NCBI GenBank assembly: GCA_009840135.1
Contig: VXOH01000058.1
Span: 1-45,869 of the forward strand
Direction of reading: 5' to 3'
Length of the DNA stretch: 45,869 bases
Source of the DNA: Chloroflexota bacterium
GTDB lineage: Bacteria > Chloroflexota > Dehalococcoidia > Lucifugimonadales > UBA3495
Part shown: positions 9,455 through 17,535 of the stretch, piece by piece
Layout: the number at the start of each line of letters is the position of its first letter
Position numbering within the stretch: the first letter of the stretch is position 1
The notes under the pieces: model-generated
Told to the model about the DNA's origin: nothing
Databases searched by the model: none
What the model saw: only the letters and a program-made list of their open reading frames with translations
Program-made: the position numbers and the translations under genes

Positions 9455-11836
9455 TTGAACTATTCAGACGAGCGGGACCTGCAAATAAGTGAACTGCGGG
9501 AGCGCCTGTCCCAACTGAGCGCGGCCAGCCTCCGCATCAACGAAAGCCTGGACTTCGACACGGTGCTGCAGGAGGTGGTTGATAGTGCGCGAACCCTGAC
9601 AGGGTCACGATATGGGGCAATTACCGTCCCCGGGGAAGCTGGGCAGACTCCGCACTTCATTGTTTCCGGTGTGACCAGGGAAGAGCATCAGGGACTATGG
9701 GAAATGCCCCAGGGTAGGGGATTTTTTGACTATCTCAGTTCAGTAGAGGAGCCACTGCGCGTTTCGAATGTAGAGGACCACTTGAAGGGATTGAGGTTGC
9801 CCGAGTTCGCTCCTGCGGTGCCGGTAACCTCCCTGCTGGTTGCGCCCGTTCGCAACCAGGGAATCAGGGTCGGTACCATCTATTTGGCCCACGGAGCCGA
9901 AGGAGGGGAATTCACCCGGGGGGACGAAGAGACACTGGTGCTCTTCGCCTCCCAGGCAGCCATGGCCATCGCCAACGCCCGCCGGCACCGGGAAGAAAGA
10001 AGGGCCAGCGCCGACCTGAGGGCCTTGGTGGAAACTTCACCGGTGGGAGTAGCCGTATTCGACGCCAGAACCGGCGTGCCGGTTTTATTAAACCGGGAAG
10101 CTCTCAGGATCGTCTCTTGCTTGCTCAGTCCCAACCAGGCTCCCGAAAAGCTGCTGGATTTCTTAACCTTCAGGCGCGCCGACGGCAGGGAAATCTCAAT
10201 GCGAGAGTTCTCGATGGCTGAGTTGTTGAGCGCGGGCGAGACCGTGCGGGCCGAGGAAATCGTTCTCAAAATACCCGACGGTCGAAGTGTCACAACGCTG
10301 ATTAGCTCCACACCCATCCTTTCCGACTCAGGGGTTGTGGAATCAATGGTGATCACGCTGCAGGACATGGCGGCGGTGGAAGAATCGGAAAGGCTGCGGG
10401 CTGACTTTCTGGCCATGGTGAGCCATGAGTTAAGGGCGCCCCTGACGTCCATCAAGGGTTCCGCCGCCACGGTGCTGGGATCTCCCGGGGACATGGATCC
10501 CGCCGTAGTGAGACAGTTCTTCCGTATCATCGAAGACCAGGCCGACCACATGAACGACCTGGTTGCCAATCTGCTGGACGTGGCCCGAATCGAAACTGGC
10601 ACTCTGCCGATCACTCCCGAGCCGGCCGAGGTGGCGGTGCTGGTGGACCGGGCCCGGAGCGCCTTCAACAGCGCCGGGGAACGGAACTCCCTGGCGGTCG
10701 ACATCCCTCCCAATCTGCCCCTGGTTATGGCGGACCGGCGAGGCATTGGCCAGGTGCTGGGCAACCTCTTCTCCAACGCGGCTCGAAATTCCCCCTCTTC
10801 TTCGGTGATCCGGGTAAGCGCTGCAATGGATGGTATTCACGTCGCAATTTCGGTGGCAGACCAGGGAAGGGGCATTCCGGCGGAGAGCCTGCCGCTCCTG
10901 TTCGGAAAGTTTTCAAGAACTCAAACTGAAGAGCAGGGAGGGGATACGGGGCTGGGGCTCGCCATCTGCAAGGGGATCGTTGAGGCCCACGGGGGTCGTA
11001 TCTGGGCGGAGAGCGATGGCCCGGGCCTGGGGGCGCGGTTCACCTTCACCCTGCCCACGGTGGGAGCAGCTGAAAGCGACACGCCAACTACATTCCCCAG
11101 GAACCCTGGCGCCTCATTACGCAGGCAACAAGAGGAAGCCCGGGAAAGAATACCGGTGCTGGCTGTGGACGACGATCCTAACGCGTTGCGCTACGTTCGG
11201 GACACCCTGGCCGCCGCGGGCTACGCGCCGGTGGTGACCGGCGACCCGTCCGAATCTTTGCGACTCCTGGAAGATCATCGGCCCCGGTTGGTCCTCCTGG
11301 ACCTGATGCTTCCCGGGACCGACGGAATCGAACTGATGAAGGACATGCTGGCCCTGGCGGAGGCGCCTGTTATCTTTCTTTCGGCCTATGGACAGGAGGA
11401 GCACATCTCCAGGGCGCTGGACAATGGGGCCGTAGATTATGTGGTTAAGCCCTTCTCCCCCACGGAACTTCTGGCACGAATTAGAGCGGCCCTGCGCCGA
11501 CACGAGGAGTCCGATCCCTCGGCATCCTATAACAGTGGCAATCTGGCCATCGATTATGCGCAGCGCCGGGTAACTTTGGCAGGCATTCCCGTGCCGTTGG
11601 TAGGGTTGGAGTATCGTTTGCTTGTGGAGTTGTCGGCCAACGCCGGCAGAGTGCTAACTTACGACCAACTGCTGCGACGGGTGTGGGGCGGGAAAAGCAG
11701 CGACATACGGCCCATGCGCACCGTGGTCAGTAAGCTGAGGCGCAAACTTGGTGAAGACGGGAAAAACCCTGTGTTCATATTCACGGAACCCCGGGTTGGA
11801 TTCTGGATGCCTAAGGGGGATGACGAGGCTGAATGA
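9455..11836 (+). CDS. single-polypeptide two-component system: GAF-PAS-histidine kinase-receiver-OmpR winged helix
   Basis: A 793-residue soluble protein. The start is TTG at 9455 because GGAGGAG lies six bases before it; an in-frame TTG at 9434 lacks such a site. Order: GAF sensor (about 30-175), PAS-like (about 185-305), HisKA with the phospho-acceptor His in MVSHELRAPLTSIKGS (about 323), HATPase with N box NLFSNAARN (about 436), G1 DQGRGIP and G2 GDTGLGLAI. A receiver follows (about 562-680; acidic VDDDP, phospho-Asp in LLDLMLPG, Lys in VVKPFS), then an OmpR/PhoB winged helix (about 690-785, LTYDQLLRRVWG, MRTVVSKLRRKLG). Sensor, relay and DNA binding are thus on one chain without transmembrane segments, so the signal is probably cytoplasmic. 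It lies directly upstream of the peptide locus and may regulate it. Confidence 0.9.
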   Translation: MNYSDERDLQISELRERLSQLSAASLRINESLDFDTVLQEVVDSARTLTGSRYGAITVPGEAGQTPHFIVSGVTREEHQGLWEMPQGRGFFDYLSSVEEPLRVSNVEDHLKGLRLPEFAPAVPVTSLLVAPVRNQGIRVGTIYLAHGAEGGEFTRGDEETLVLFASQAAMAIANARRHREERRASADLRALVETSPVGVAVFDARTGVPVLLNREALRIVSCLLSPNQAPEKLLDFLTFRRADGREISMREFSMAELLSAGETVRAEEIVLKIPDGRSVTTLISSTPILSDSGVVESMVITLQDMAAVEESERLRADFLAMVSHELRAPLTSIKGSAATVLGSPGDMDPAVVRQFFRIIEDQADHMNDLVANLLDVARIETGTLPITPEPAEVAVLVDRARSAFNSAGERNSLAVDIPPNLPLVMADRRGIGQVLGNLFSNAARNSPSSSVIRVSAAMDGIHVAISVADQGRGIPAESLPLLFGKFSRTQTEEQGGDTGLGLAICKGIVEAHGGRIWAESDGPGLGARFTFTLPTVGAAESDTPTTFPRNPGASLRRQQEEARERIPVLAVDDDPNALRYVRDTLAAAGYAPVVTGDPSESLRLLEDHRPRLVLLDLMLPGTDGIELMKDMLALAEAPVIFLSAYGQEEHISRALDNGAVDYVVKPFSPTELLARIRAALRRHEESDPSASYNSGNLAIDYAQRRVTLAGIPVPLVGLEYRLLVELSANAGRVLTYDQLLRRVWGGKSSDIRPMRTVVSKLRRKLGEDGKNPVFIFTEPRVGFWMPKGDDEAE

Positions 11837-12131
11837 ACGGCAGCAACGGTCCGACCACGGCGGATGCTGAGTCGAAGCGTAGATCCGAAGCGCAAAACCG
11901 CATCCTTTTCCCGTCAACGGCGCTGTCCTGTGCCTCTCGGCGACTGTGACCTCCATTCGCGCAGGCCCGATTCTTCTTGCCTTGCTCAAAAACACCAGCG
12001 TAACCGCCAGGAATTTGGCCAGGATACGCGGACATGCCCTCGCCCTGCCGCGCCCCGGCCAGCCGCTTTACGGCCATCCACACAGGGAATGCCGAGAGCA
12101 GGATGAGAATTATAAGGGCGAGCAATACCAT
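11811..12131 (-). CDS. possible small single-pass membrane protein
   Basis: A 106-residue frame starting at ATG 12131 behind GGAGGGG. The N-terminus MVLLALIILILLSAFPVWMAV is a clean transmembrane helix followed by a basic stretch (KRLAGARQGEG). The C-terminal part is low-complexity, and the frame overlaps the end of the hybrid kinase by 26 bases on the other strand. I see no family resemblance. The good start and membrane helix speak for a gene; the odd tail speaks against. Confidence 0.3.
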   Translation of the reverse strand: MVLLALIILILLSAFPVWMAVKRLAGARQGEGMSAYPGQIPGGYAGVFEQGKKNRACANGGHSRREAQDSAVDGKRMRFCASDLRFDSASAVVGPLLPFIQPRHPP

Positions 12132-12609
12132 CCTGGCCCCTCCACATAGCGGCCCCACGGCAAAAGTGCTGGCCAAGTTCCAAGGTTAAGGCCAGTGTTG
12201 GTGGCCGCGTCCTCTGCAACCTACCTATCTCCCCTCGCCCCTGGCGGGAGAGGGTCAGGGGGCCGCATATAAGGCCCAACCCCCGCCCAGGAAACCTGTC
12301 GCCCTGAGCCTGCGGAAGGGCATAAAATACCGGCCCGCAACTCCCCTCACCTTCACTCACCCAGCCTCATCACCGCCTTTGAGTCTTGCATCCCACCACC
12401 AACTTCATCACACATGGAGTAGCTATAACAAGGATTTGCCCTGCTTACAATAAGTGAGATAAATTCACCCAAATCTCATAATAATGTAACACTTGTATGG
12501 GTTATCATATTATGGGAGAGAGAATCCATCCCTTCGGGTGCCATCATCACCCCCCCACACTCGTCCCCGGTTTCAAACGGCCAACTCACTTTACGCGAGG
12601 ATTTACAAC
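11837..12609. other. intergenic region upstream of the peptide locus
   Basis: Apart from the possible minus-strand membrane ORF and a C/G-rich REP-like copy at about 12228-12270 (inverted orientation), no gene is visible. The last 180 bases are AT-rich. They contain TGAGAT (12455-12460) and ATCTCA (12473-12478) as an inverted repeat around 12 bases, preceded by TTGCCC at 12436 with ATAAAT 17 bases further on. This is the likely promoter and operator area for the precursor genes, but no single promoter is compelling. Confidence 0.4.
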
Positions 12610-12885
12610 ATGGAAAAAGTGCAGGCACAAATCATTGCAAGGGCAGTTGCGGACCAGGACTTCCGGGCCAGGCTGCTCGCGGACCCCAGGGCCGCAATTC
12701 GGGAAGAGTTCGGAGTCACCATTCCGGAGAGGGTAATGGTGGAGGTGCACGAGGACGGCGGCAATGTCGCCCACCTGGTTCTGCCCGCAGTCCATCTCAC
12801 CGAGGATGAATTGGCGCTGATCGCCGCCGGCCAGGGTGACGAATATGAAGAGGACCCCCATGCCAATTATCCGGTCAACCGCTGA
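12610..12885 (+). CDS. NHLP-leader RiPP precursor peptide 1
   Basis: A 91-residue precursor with a nitrile-hydratase-alpha-like leader (NHLP, TIGR03793 type): QAQIIARAVADQDFRARLLA, then AAIREEFGVTIPE and VEVHEDGGNVAHLVLPA, ending ELALIAAG. The ATG follows GAGGA by 8 bases. The leader closes with AG rather than GG, leaving a predicted core QGDEYEEDPHANYPVNR. It is acidic with two Tyr and has no Cys, Ser or Thr, so it cannot form lanthionine or thiazoline rings. Such leaders direct peptides to modification enzymes and the NHLM exporter, whose genes follow at 14447-20475. Confidence 0.9.
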   Translation: MEKVQAQIIARAVADQDFRARLLADPRAAIREEFGVTIPERVMVEVHEDGGNVAHLVLPAVHLTEDELALIAAGQGDEYEEDPHANYPVNR

Positions 12886-12995
12886 ATCTCACTATCCCCT
12901 TGCGGAAGACGGTTCAGCAATGTCGGTACATTGGCCAAGTTCGGGATGTGCCGGATTACCGGTGCAAACCAGGTCACTATAGGAGGACGAGAACC

Positions 12996-13310
12996 ATGGC
13001 AACAAACAGTTGGGAAGAACTACAAGCACAGATCATTGCCCAGGCCCTGGAGGACGAGGGCTTTCGAACCGGGGTCATTGATAACGCGAAGGCAGCAATT
13101 GCGGCGAAGTTCGGCGTCAATCTGCCCGCCGAGCTTGACATACAGGTACACGAAGACACCGCAACTACGACGCACCTGGTCCTGCCCGCCACAGGCAAGC
13201 TCAGGGAGGCCGACCTGCTATTGGCTGCCGGAGGAAACGACCCACGCCCAGGCATTATGAGTCTCGATGACTTGCGGGAACTGGCAAGCGGTGAAAATTC
13301 CGGAAGCTAA
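12996..13310 (+). CDS. NHLP-leader RiPP precursor peptide 2
   Basis: A 104-residue precursor. ATG is ten bases after a strong AGGAGG (12981-12986), which decides against the longer open frame starting at 12900. Its 80-residue leader (QAQIIAQALEDEGFR, KAAIAAKFGVNLPAELDIQVH, THLVLPATGKL) ends in a classic double glycine, LLLAAGG, the expected cut site of the C39 protease encoded at 15328. The 24-residue core begins NDPRPGIMSLDD and ends SGENSGS: several Ser, no Cys and no Thr. The leader matches peptide 3 at 68 of 80 positions, but the cores do not align. Confidence 0.92.
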   Translation: MATNSWEELQAQIIAQALEDEGFRTGVIDNAKAAIAAKFGVNLPAELDIQVHEDTATTTHLVLPATGKLREADLLLAAGGNDPRPGIMSLDDLRELASGENSGS

Positions 13311-13502
13311 ATGCGGGCAGCCCATTGCGATGCTTGGGCCGGTTTCCGGCTATCCCTCGAAGTGAGTGGTTGGAGCCCTGGATAACGTCCGGTGGCCTTT
13401 CCCCTTGTGCGCAATGCCAGTAGAGCAAATCATTTGGATTGATGGGCAATTGGCCCGCTCACCCTGAGCCTGTCGAAGGGCCCTCCGTTCATGGTTAAAC
13501 CC

Positions 13503-13530
13503 GTAGGGGCGCTTCGCGAAGCGCCCCTAC
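13503..13530. repeat. 28-bp perfect palindrome (family with variable centre), copy 1
   Basis: Arms GTAGGGGCGCTTCG and CGAAGCGCCCCTAC. Further copies are at 29529-29552 (A/T at the variable pair) and 39774-39801 (G/C). The changed base is always matched in the other arm. This copy lies between precursor genes 2 and 3, next to a CCCTGAGCCTGTCGAAGGG module. Confidence 0.85.
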
Positions 13531-13604
13531 CCCGAACGGACCTGGTGGTTAGCCATCAGTTCAATAGCGATAGGCTACTAAATTGTTATAGGAGGGCAAG
13601 TAAT

Positions 13605-13907
13605 ATGGCAACAAATAATTGGGAAGAACTACAGGCCCAGATCATCGCCAGCGCCTTCGAGGACGAGGCCTTCAGGGCCGGGGTTATGGATGACCCGAAG
13701 GCGGCGATAGCGGCGAAGTTTGGCGTCAACCTGCCCGCCGAGCTTGACATACAGGTACATGAAGACACCGCAACCACGACGCATCTGGTCCTGCCGGCCA
13801 CGGGCAAGCTGGACGAAGCCGCGCTGCAACTCACCGCAGGAGGATGGGCGCCGGTTTCAGATTCATTCAGCAACCCTGGAGGATATCCCCGGGATGATGG
13901 GGGCTAA
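13605..13907 (+). CDS. NHLP-leader RiPP precursor peptide 3
   Basis: A 100-residue precursor; ATG sits nine bases past AGGAGG (13590-13595). The leader is nearly that of peptide 2 (QAQIIASAFEDEAFR, KAAIAAKFGVNLPAELDIQVH, ATGKLDEAALQLTAGG), while the predicted core is WAPVSDSFSNPGGYPRDDGG. The core is rich in Gly, Pro, Ser and Asp with one Trp, and has no Cys or Thr. Close leader identity, extending to the nucleotide level, points to a recent duplication with replacement or fast change of the core. A MITE-like element separates it from the export genes. Confidence 0.92.
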   Translation: MATNNWEELQAQIIASAFEDEAFRAGVMDDPKAAIAAKFGVNLPAELDIQVHEDTATTTHLVLPATGKLDEAALQLTAGGWAPVSDSFSNPGGYPRDDGG

Positions 13908-13926
13908 GGGAACCTCTTAACAAGTC

Positions 13927-14188
13927 CCTTCCCCCTTGACGGGCTGGCAGGGGTATGTATTTAGAACAGTCATCGCACCTTTAGTTTGTCATTCTGAACG
14001 AAGTGAAGAATCTAAAATGACAGCCTTCCGACGACTTTCGGAATAGCGAGGTCATCTCTGCTTGCGACCTTAGATCCTTCGCGGAGTCTATCCTGAGCGC
14101 AGCCGAAGGGCTCAGGATGACATATAGAGGGCGGTTCTTATCTGGAATCCCACAGTACATACCCCTGTCAGCCCTTGACGGGGGAAGG
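13927..14188. mobile_element. composite MITE-like element with nested inverted repeats
   Basis: The outer arms 13927-13959 and 14156-14188 are inverted copies (about 29 of 33 match; TACATACCCCTG and GGGGGAAGG). The inner arms are 13988-14018 (GTCATTCTGAACGAAG, ATCTAAAAT) and 14070-14121 (inverted, with an inserted CCTGAGC...GCTCAGG hairpin). The architecture matches 38083-38340. There is no coding sequence. It lies between the precursors and the exporter genes. Confidence 0.7.
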
Positions 14189-14194
14189 TCAGGA

Positions 14195-14282
14195 TAGGGG
14201 TGATAGCTTGCCAAAGACCATTTCCCCCTCACCCTGACCCTCTCCCACCAGGGGAGAGGGGACTTATTCAGACCTTCCCTAA
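14195..14282. repeat. REP-like C/G-rich dispersed repeat
   Basis: Contains GGGGTGATAGCTTGC, CCATTTCCCCCTCACCC, CCTCTCCCACCAGGGG and GACTTATTCAGACCTTCCC in order. The same order is seen at 34665-34750 and, inverted, at 45740-45830. Confidence 0.75.
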
Positions 14283-14446
14283 TAGGTCCCGCAGGTTAAA
14301 TGCGGCCACCCATCCCCGGTTTGTATCCGGATTGGCCGTTCCGTACTCTTCGCCTGATGCTAATGCCGGAATGACTAGTTGAAAGGCCGAGGGGTCCAGC
14401 CGTTGATTTCCGCAGAGATTAGCCACTCAACAATATATGGTGTAAT

Positions 14447-15331
14447 TTGCTACTCAACCGCATGTTCCGCGAACGGGCGTTGCAGCGGCGGGGCCGGCCG
14501 GAACCGCTGGACGACCTGTTGCAGGTTACGGCCCCCCACGAGTGGTTGATTCTGGCCGGACTGGCGGTCATTATCGCGGCTCTTATTGCCTTTGTCCTGC
14601 TGGGTCGTGTGGACCGTACGGTTGCCATTGAAGGTGTTCTGGTCCTTCCCGGCGAGCGCCATTACGTTGTCGCGCCGGTGTCCGGGACCGTTACGGAAGT
14701 GCTGGTTGGGGAAACCGATACTGTAGCCAAAGGTCAGCCCCTGGCCTACGTTCAGACCTTCGCGGCGCAGCACCGGGAATCGGTCATTGTTGAAATCATC
14801 AACACCCTGGAGAACAAGGGACAGCTTTCGGCGGGCGCCCGGGAGGAACTGCTGCTGACGCTGTTGACGGCCTCGGGGACAACCGAACCCCTTACGGAAA
14901 TCGCCAGCCCCGGCGATGGCAAGGTAGTGTCCCTGGACCTCGTGGATGGGCAGTCGGTGTCCGCTGGCGACTCCGTAGGATTCGTCCGCCTGGAGTCGAA
15001 CGACCCGCCGGAAGTTGTGGCTTTCATTTCCCCGGTTGACGCCGCGCGCCTGGAAGCCGGCATGGAAGCGTCGGTGAGCATTGCCGGTTCGCAAGACTCT
15101 CCTGCCCGGGTCTTTCAGGGGCAGGTCGCCGACGTATCCCTCCGGGCGGATGAGCCACCCCGTTGGCTGCTGGAACGGGGCCTGACCATACCCCCTGAGC
15201 CTCATTTTCTGCGAGTAACCCCGGCGGAAGCCTGGCCTGGTATCCCGGCTGACGGCGCCAACGTGTCCCTGCGGGTTGTGCTGGGTCGTGAAACGTTGGC
15301 ATCCCTGCTGGCGCCGGGGAGCGGAAGTTGA
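14447..15331 (+). CDS. NHLM bacteriocin-system secretion protein (HlyD-like adaptor)
   Basis: A 294-residue membrane-fusion protein. A cytoplasmic head (about 1-33) is followed by one transmembrane helix (about 34-53, LAVIIAALIAFVLLGRVD). Then come two half-motifs of a lipoyl-like hairpin: VAPVSGTVTEVLVGETDTVAKGQ and SPGDGKVVSLDLVDGQSVSAGD. A beta-barrel follows (VVAFISPVDAARLEAGMEASVSI). This is the arrangement of the NHLM_micro_HlyD family, which links the exporters to the outside in NHLP peptide systems. The start is TTG at 14447 without a clear Shine-Dalgarno; ATG at 14462 is an alternative. Its stop overlaps the start of the next gene, so the two are translationally coupled. Confidence 0.88.
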   Translation: MLLNRMFRERALQRRGRPEPLDDLLQVTAPHEWLILAGLAVIIAALIAFVLLGRVDRTVAIEGVLVLPGERHYVVAPVSGTVTEVLVGETDTVAKGQPLAYVQTFAAQHRESVIVEIINTLENKGQLSAGAREELLLTLLTASGTTEPLTEIASPGDGKVVSLDLVDGQSVSAGDSVGFVRLESNDPPEVVAFISPVDAARLEAGMEASVSIAGSQDSPARVFQGQVADVSLRADEPPRWLLERGLTIPPEPHFLRVTPAEAWPGIPADGANVSLRVVLGRETLASLLAPGSGS

Positions 15332-17532
15332 CGGCCTTCCCCCTCCCCACCCGGCCGCGGCGGCGGCGCCGGGTGCGTACGCCGCTCATGCTGCAGCAGG
15401 AAGAGACCGAATGCGGCGCTGTCTCCCTGGGCATAGTCCTCGCCTACTTTGGACGGTGGGTGCCCCTGGAGGACCTGCGGGAAACCTGCTCCGTCAACCG
15501 GGACGGCTGCAATGCCGCCGACATTTCGCGCGCCGCCCGGCATTACGGGCTGAAAATCCAGGGGTGGCGCAGAGAACCAGAGCAACTCCGGGAAATGGAG
15601 TTGCCCTTAATCGTATTCTGGGAGTTCAATCATTTCCTGGTCCTAGAAGGCTTCCGGGTCGACACCTACCTGGTAAACGACCCGGCCAACGGCCACCGCA
15701 CAATAGACGGGGAAGAGTTTGACCAGGGTTTCACGGGCGTAGTTCTCAGCGTCGAGCGAGGTCCGGAGTTTGTTCCCGGAGGCAAACGCCCCGGCATCCT
15801 GCCCCGCCTCTGGCCCTGGCTCAGAGAAGTCAACGGACCCCTGGCATTCGCCCTGTGCTGCGGACTGCTTCTTTCGATTCCTGCCCTGGCTCTCCCTCTG
15901 TTTCTCAGCCTGTTTGTGGACCAGGTGCTGATTGGCGGCGACACGTCCTGGGCCCCGGCCATAATTGCCGGCCTGGCGATATCCGGGGCTTTGGTGTATC
16001 TGCTCACCTGGTTGAGACAACGCTGTTTCCGGTTGCTGGCGGTGCGGCTGTCCGTGGATCACGCGGACCGGTTCATCCGGCGCCTGTTCCGCCTGAGAAT
16101 GGGCTTTTTCGTTCAACGGTATTCCGGCGAACTGGCCGCCCGGCTCCAGTTGGTTGACGGCATCGCCGTAGTGGCAACCACCCAGTTCGTCGGGGTCATC
16201 ATCGAACTGATGGCCAGTGCAATATTCCTGGCTGTTATGTTCTGGTACGACCCTTTTCTCGCAGCGGTGGTTGCCGTTCTGGGAGTCGCCAGCGTGGCGG
16301 CAATGCGGATGATAACCCGTGCCCGGGTGGGTGAGAACCGGCGTCTCCAGCGTGAGCAGGGCAAGCTCCAGGGCATTAGCATGTACGGTCTGAGAGGCAT
16401 TGATGCCATCCAGGCTGTATCGGGCGAGAGTGACTTCTTTGCCCACTGGAGCGGCTACCAGGCCAGGGAACTCCGGGCGCGGCAGCGGTTCGCCGAACTG
16501 GGTCACGTTGTAACCTCTCTTCCCGGCCTGTTTCTTATTGCAGGCAACGCCGCGGTTCTCGGCATCGGCGGCTGGCGCGTCATGGAAGGGGACATGTCCC
16601 TGGGCGTGATGATGGGCTTCTATGTCCTGGCCACCAACTTCCTCCTTCCCATCGGCCGCCTGGTGCAGTTTGCGGACCTGTTCCAGATACTGGAGGCCAA
16701 CCTGCAGCGGCTTGAAGACGTTCTGGATGCGCCCGAGGACGAGTCCCTCCAGAATCGCGCCGAAGGGCCTGCAGGAAATGAAGACGCATTCTTTCGCCGG
16801 CAGCTGAAACTCAGCGGACGCCTGGAACTGCGCGAAGTCAGCTTCGGTTACAAGGCCAACAGTCAACCTCTGCTGGATAACTTCAGCCTCTCCATCGAAC
16901 CCGGCCAGCGCATAGCGGTTGTCGGTCCTACGGGGTCCGGTAAATCCACGCTGGCGCAGCTTGCAGCCGGCATTTACCAACCCTGGTCCGGTGATATTTT
17001 GCTGGACAACCACCCAAGGGCCGATATTCCCCGCGACCTGATGGCGAACTCGGTTTCCATGGTTGACCAGCGCATCTTCCTGTTCGCGGCATCCATCCGG
17101 GAAAACCTCACCATGTGGAACCCGGAAATTCCCGACCAGTGGGTAGTTGACGCCGCCACGGACGCCTCCATGCATGAGGAAATTCTGGCCAGGGCCCATG
17201 GCTACGATTCTCCCGTCGAAGAAGGCGGGCGCAACTTCAGTGGCGGTCAGCGGCAGCGGCTGGAGATTGCCCGCGCCCTGGTGAACAACCCCTCGCTTCT
17301 GATTCTGGACGAGGCGACCAGCGCTTTGGACCCGGTTACCGAGATGCGAATTGACCAGGCGCTTCGCCGCCGGGGCTGCAGTTGCCTCATAGTTGCGCAC
17401 CGGCTCAGTACCATACGGGACTGTGACCTGATTGTTGTCCTCGACAAGGGCAGAGAAGTACAGCGCGGCACTCACCTTCAACTGATGGCTGATACCGACG
17501 GCCTGTACTGCCAGTTGATGAAGGGGGAGTAG
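15328..17532 (+). CDS. NHLP export ABC transporter with C39 peptidase (peptidase/permease/ATPase)
   Basis: A 734-residue exporter. Residues about 18-140 form a C39 (double-glycine) peptidase: Cys29 in QQEETECGAVSL, His102 in FNHFLVLEG, Asp118 in VNDP. A six-helix ABC exporter membrane domain follows (about 165-460), then an ATPase: Walker A GPTGSGKST (about 533), signature FSGGQRQR (about 637), Walker B LLILDEATSALD, H-loop VAHRLST. All catalytic residues are intact. It should cut the NHLP leaders after the Gly-Gly of precursors 2 and 3 and export the cores (NHLM_micro_ABC1 family). It starts with TTG overlapping the adaptor stop (TTGA) and ends 3 bases before the next gene. Confidence 0.93.
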   Translation: MTAFPLPTRPRRRRRVRTPLMLQQEETECGAVSLGIVLAYFGRWVPLEDLRETCSVNRDGCNAADISRAARHYGLKIQGWRREPEQLREMELPLIVFWEFNHFLVLEGFRVDTYLVNDPANGHRTIDGEEFDQGFTGVVLSVERGPEFVPGGKRPGILPRLWPWLREVNGPLAFALCCGLLLSIPALALPLFLSLFVDQVLIGGDTSWAPAIIAGLAISGALVYLLTWLRQRCFRLLAVRLSVDHADRFIRRLFRLRMGFFVQRYSGELAARLQLVDGIAVVATTQFVGVIIELMASAIFLAVMFWYDPFLAAVVAVLGVASVAAMRMITRARVGENRRLQREQGKLQGISMYGLRGIDAIQAVSGESDFFAHWSGYQARELRARQRFAELGHVVTSLPGLFLIAGNAAVLGIGGWRVMEGDMSLGVMMGFYVLATNFLLPIGRLVQFADLFQILEANLQRLEDVLDAPEDESLQNRAEGPAGNEDAFFRRQLKLSGRLELREVSFGYKANSQPLLDNFSLSIEPGQRIAVVGPTGSGKSTLAQLAAGIYQPWSGDILLDNHPRADIPRDLMANSVSMVDQRIFLFAASIRENLTMWNPEIPDQWVVDAATDASMHEEILARAHGYDSPVEEGGRNFSGGQRQRLEIARALVNNPSLLILDEATSALDPVTEMRIDQALRRRGCSCLIVAHRLSTIRDCDLIVVLDKGREVQRGTHLQLMADTDGLYCQLMKGE

Positions 17533-17535
17533 GCA

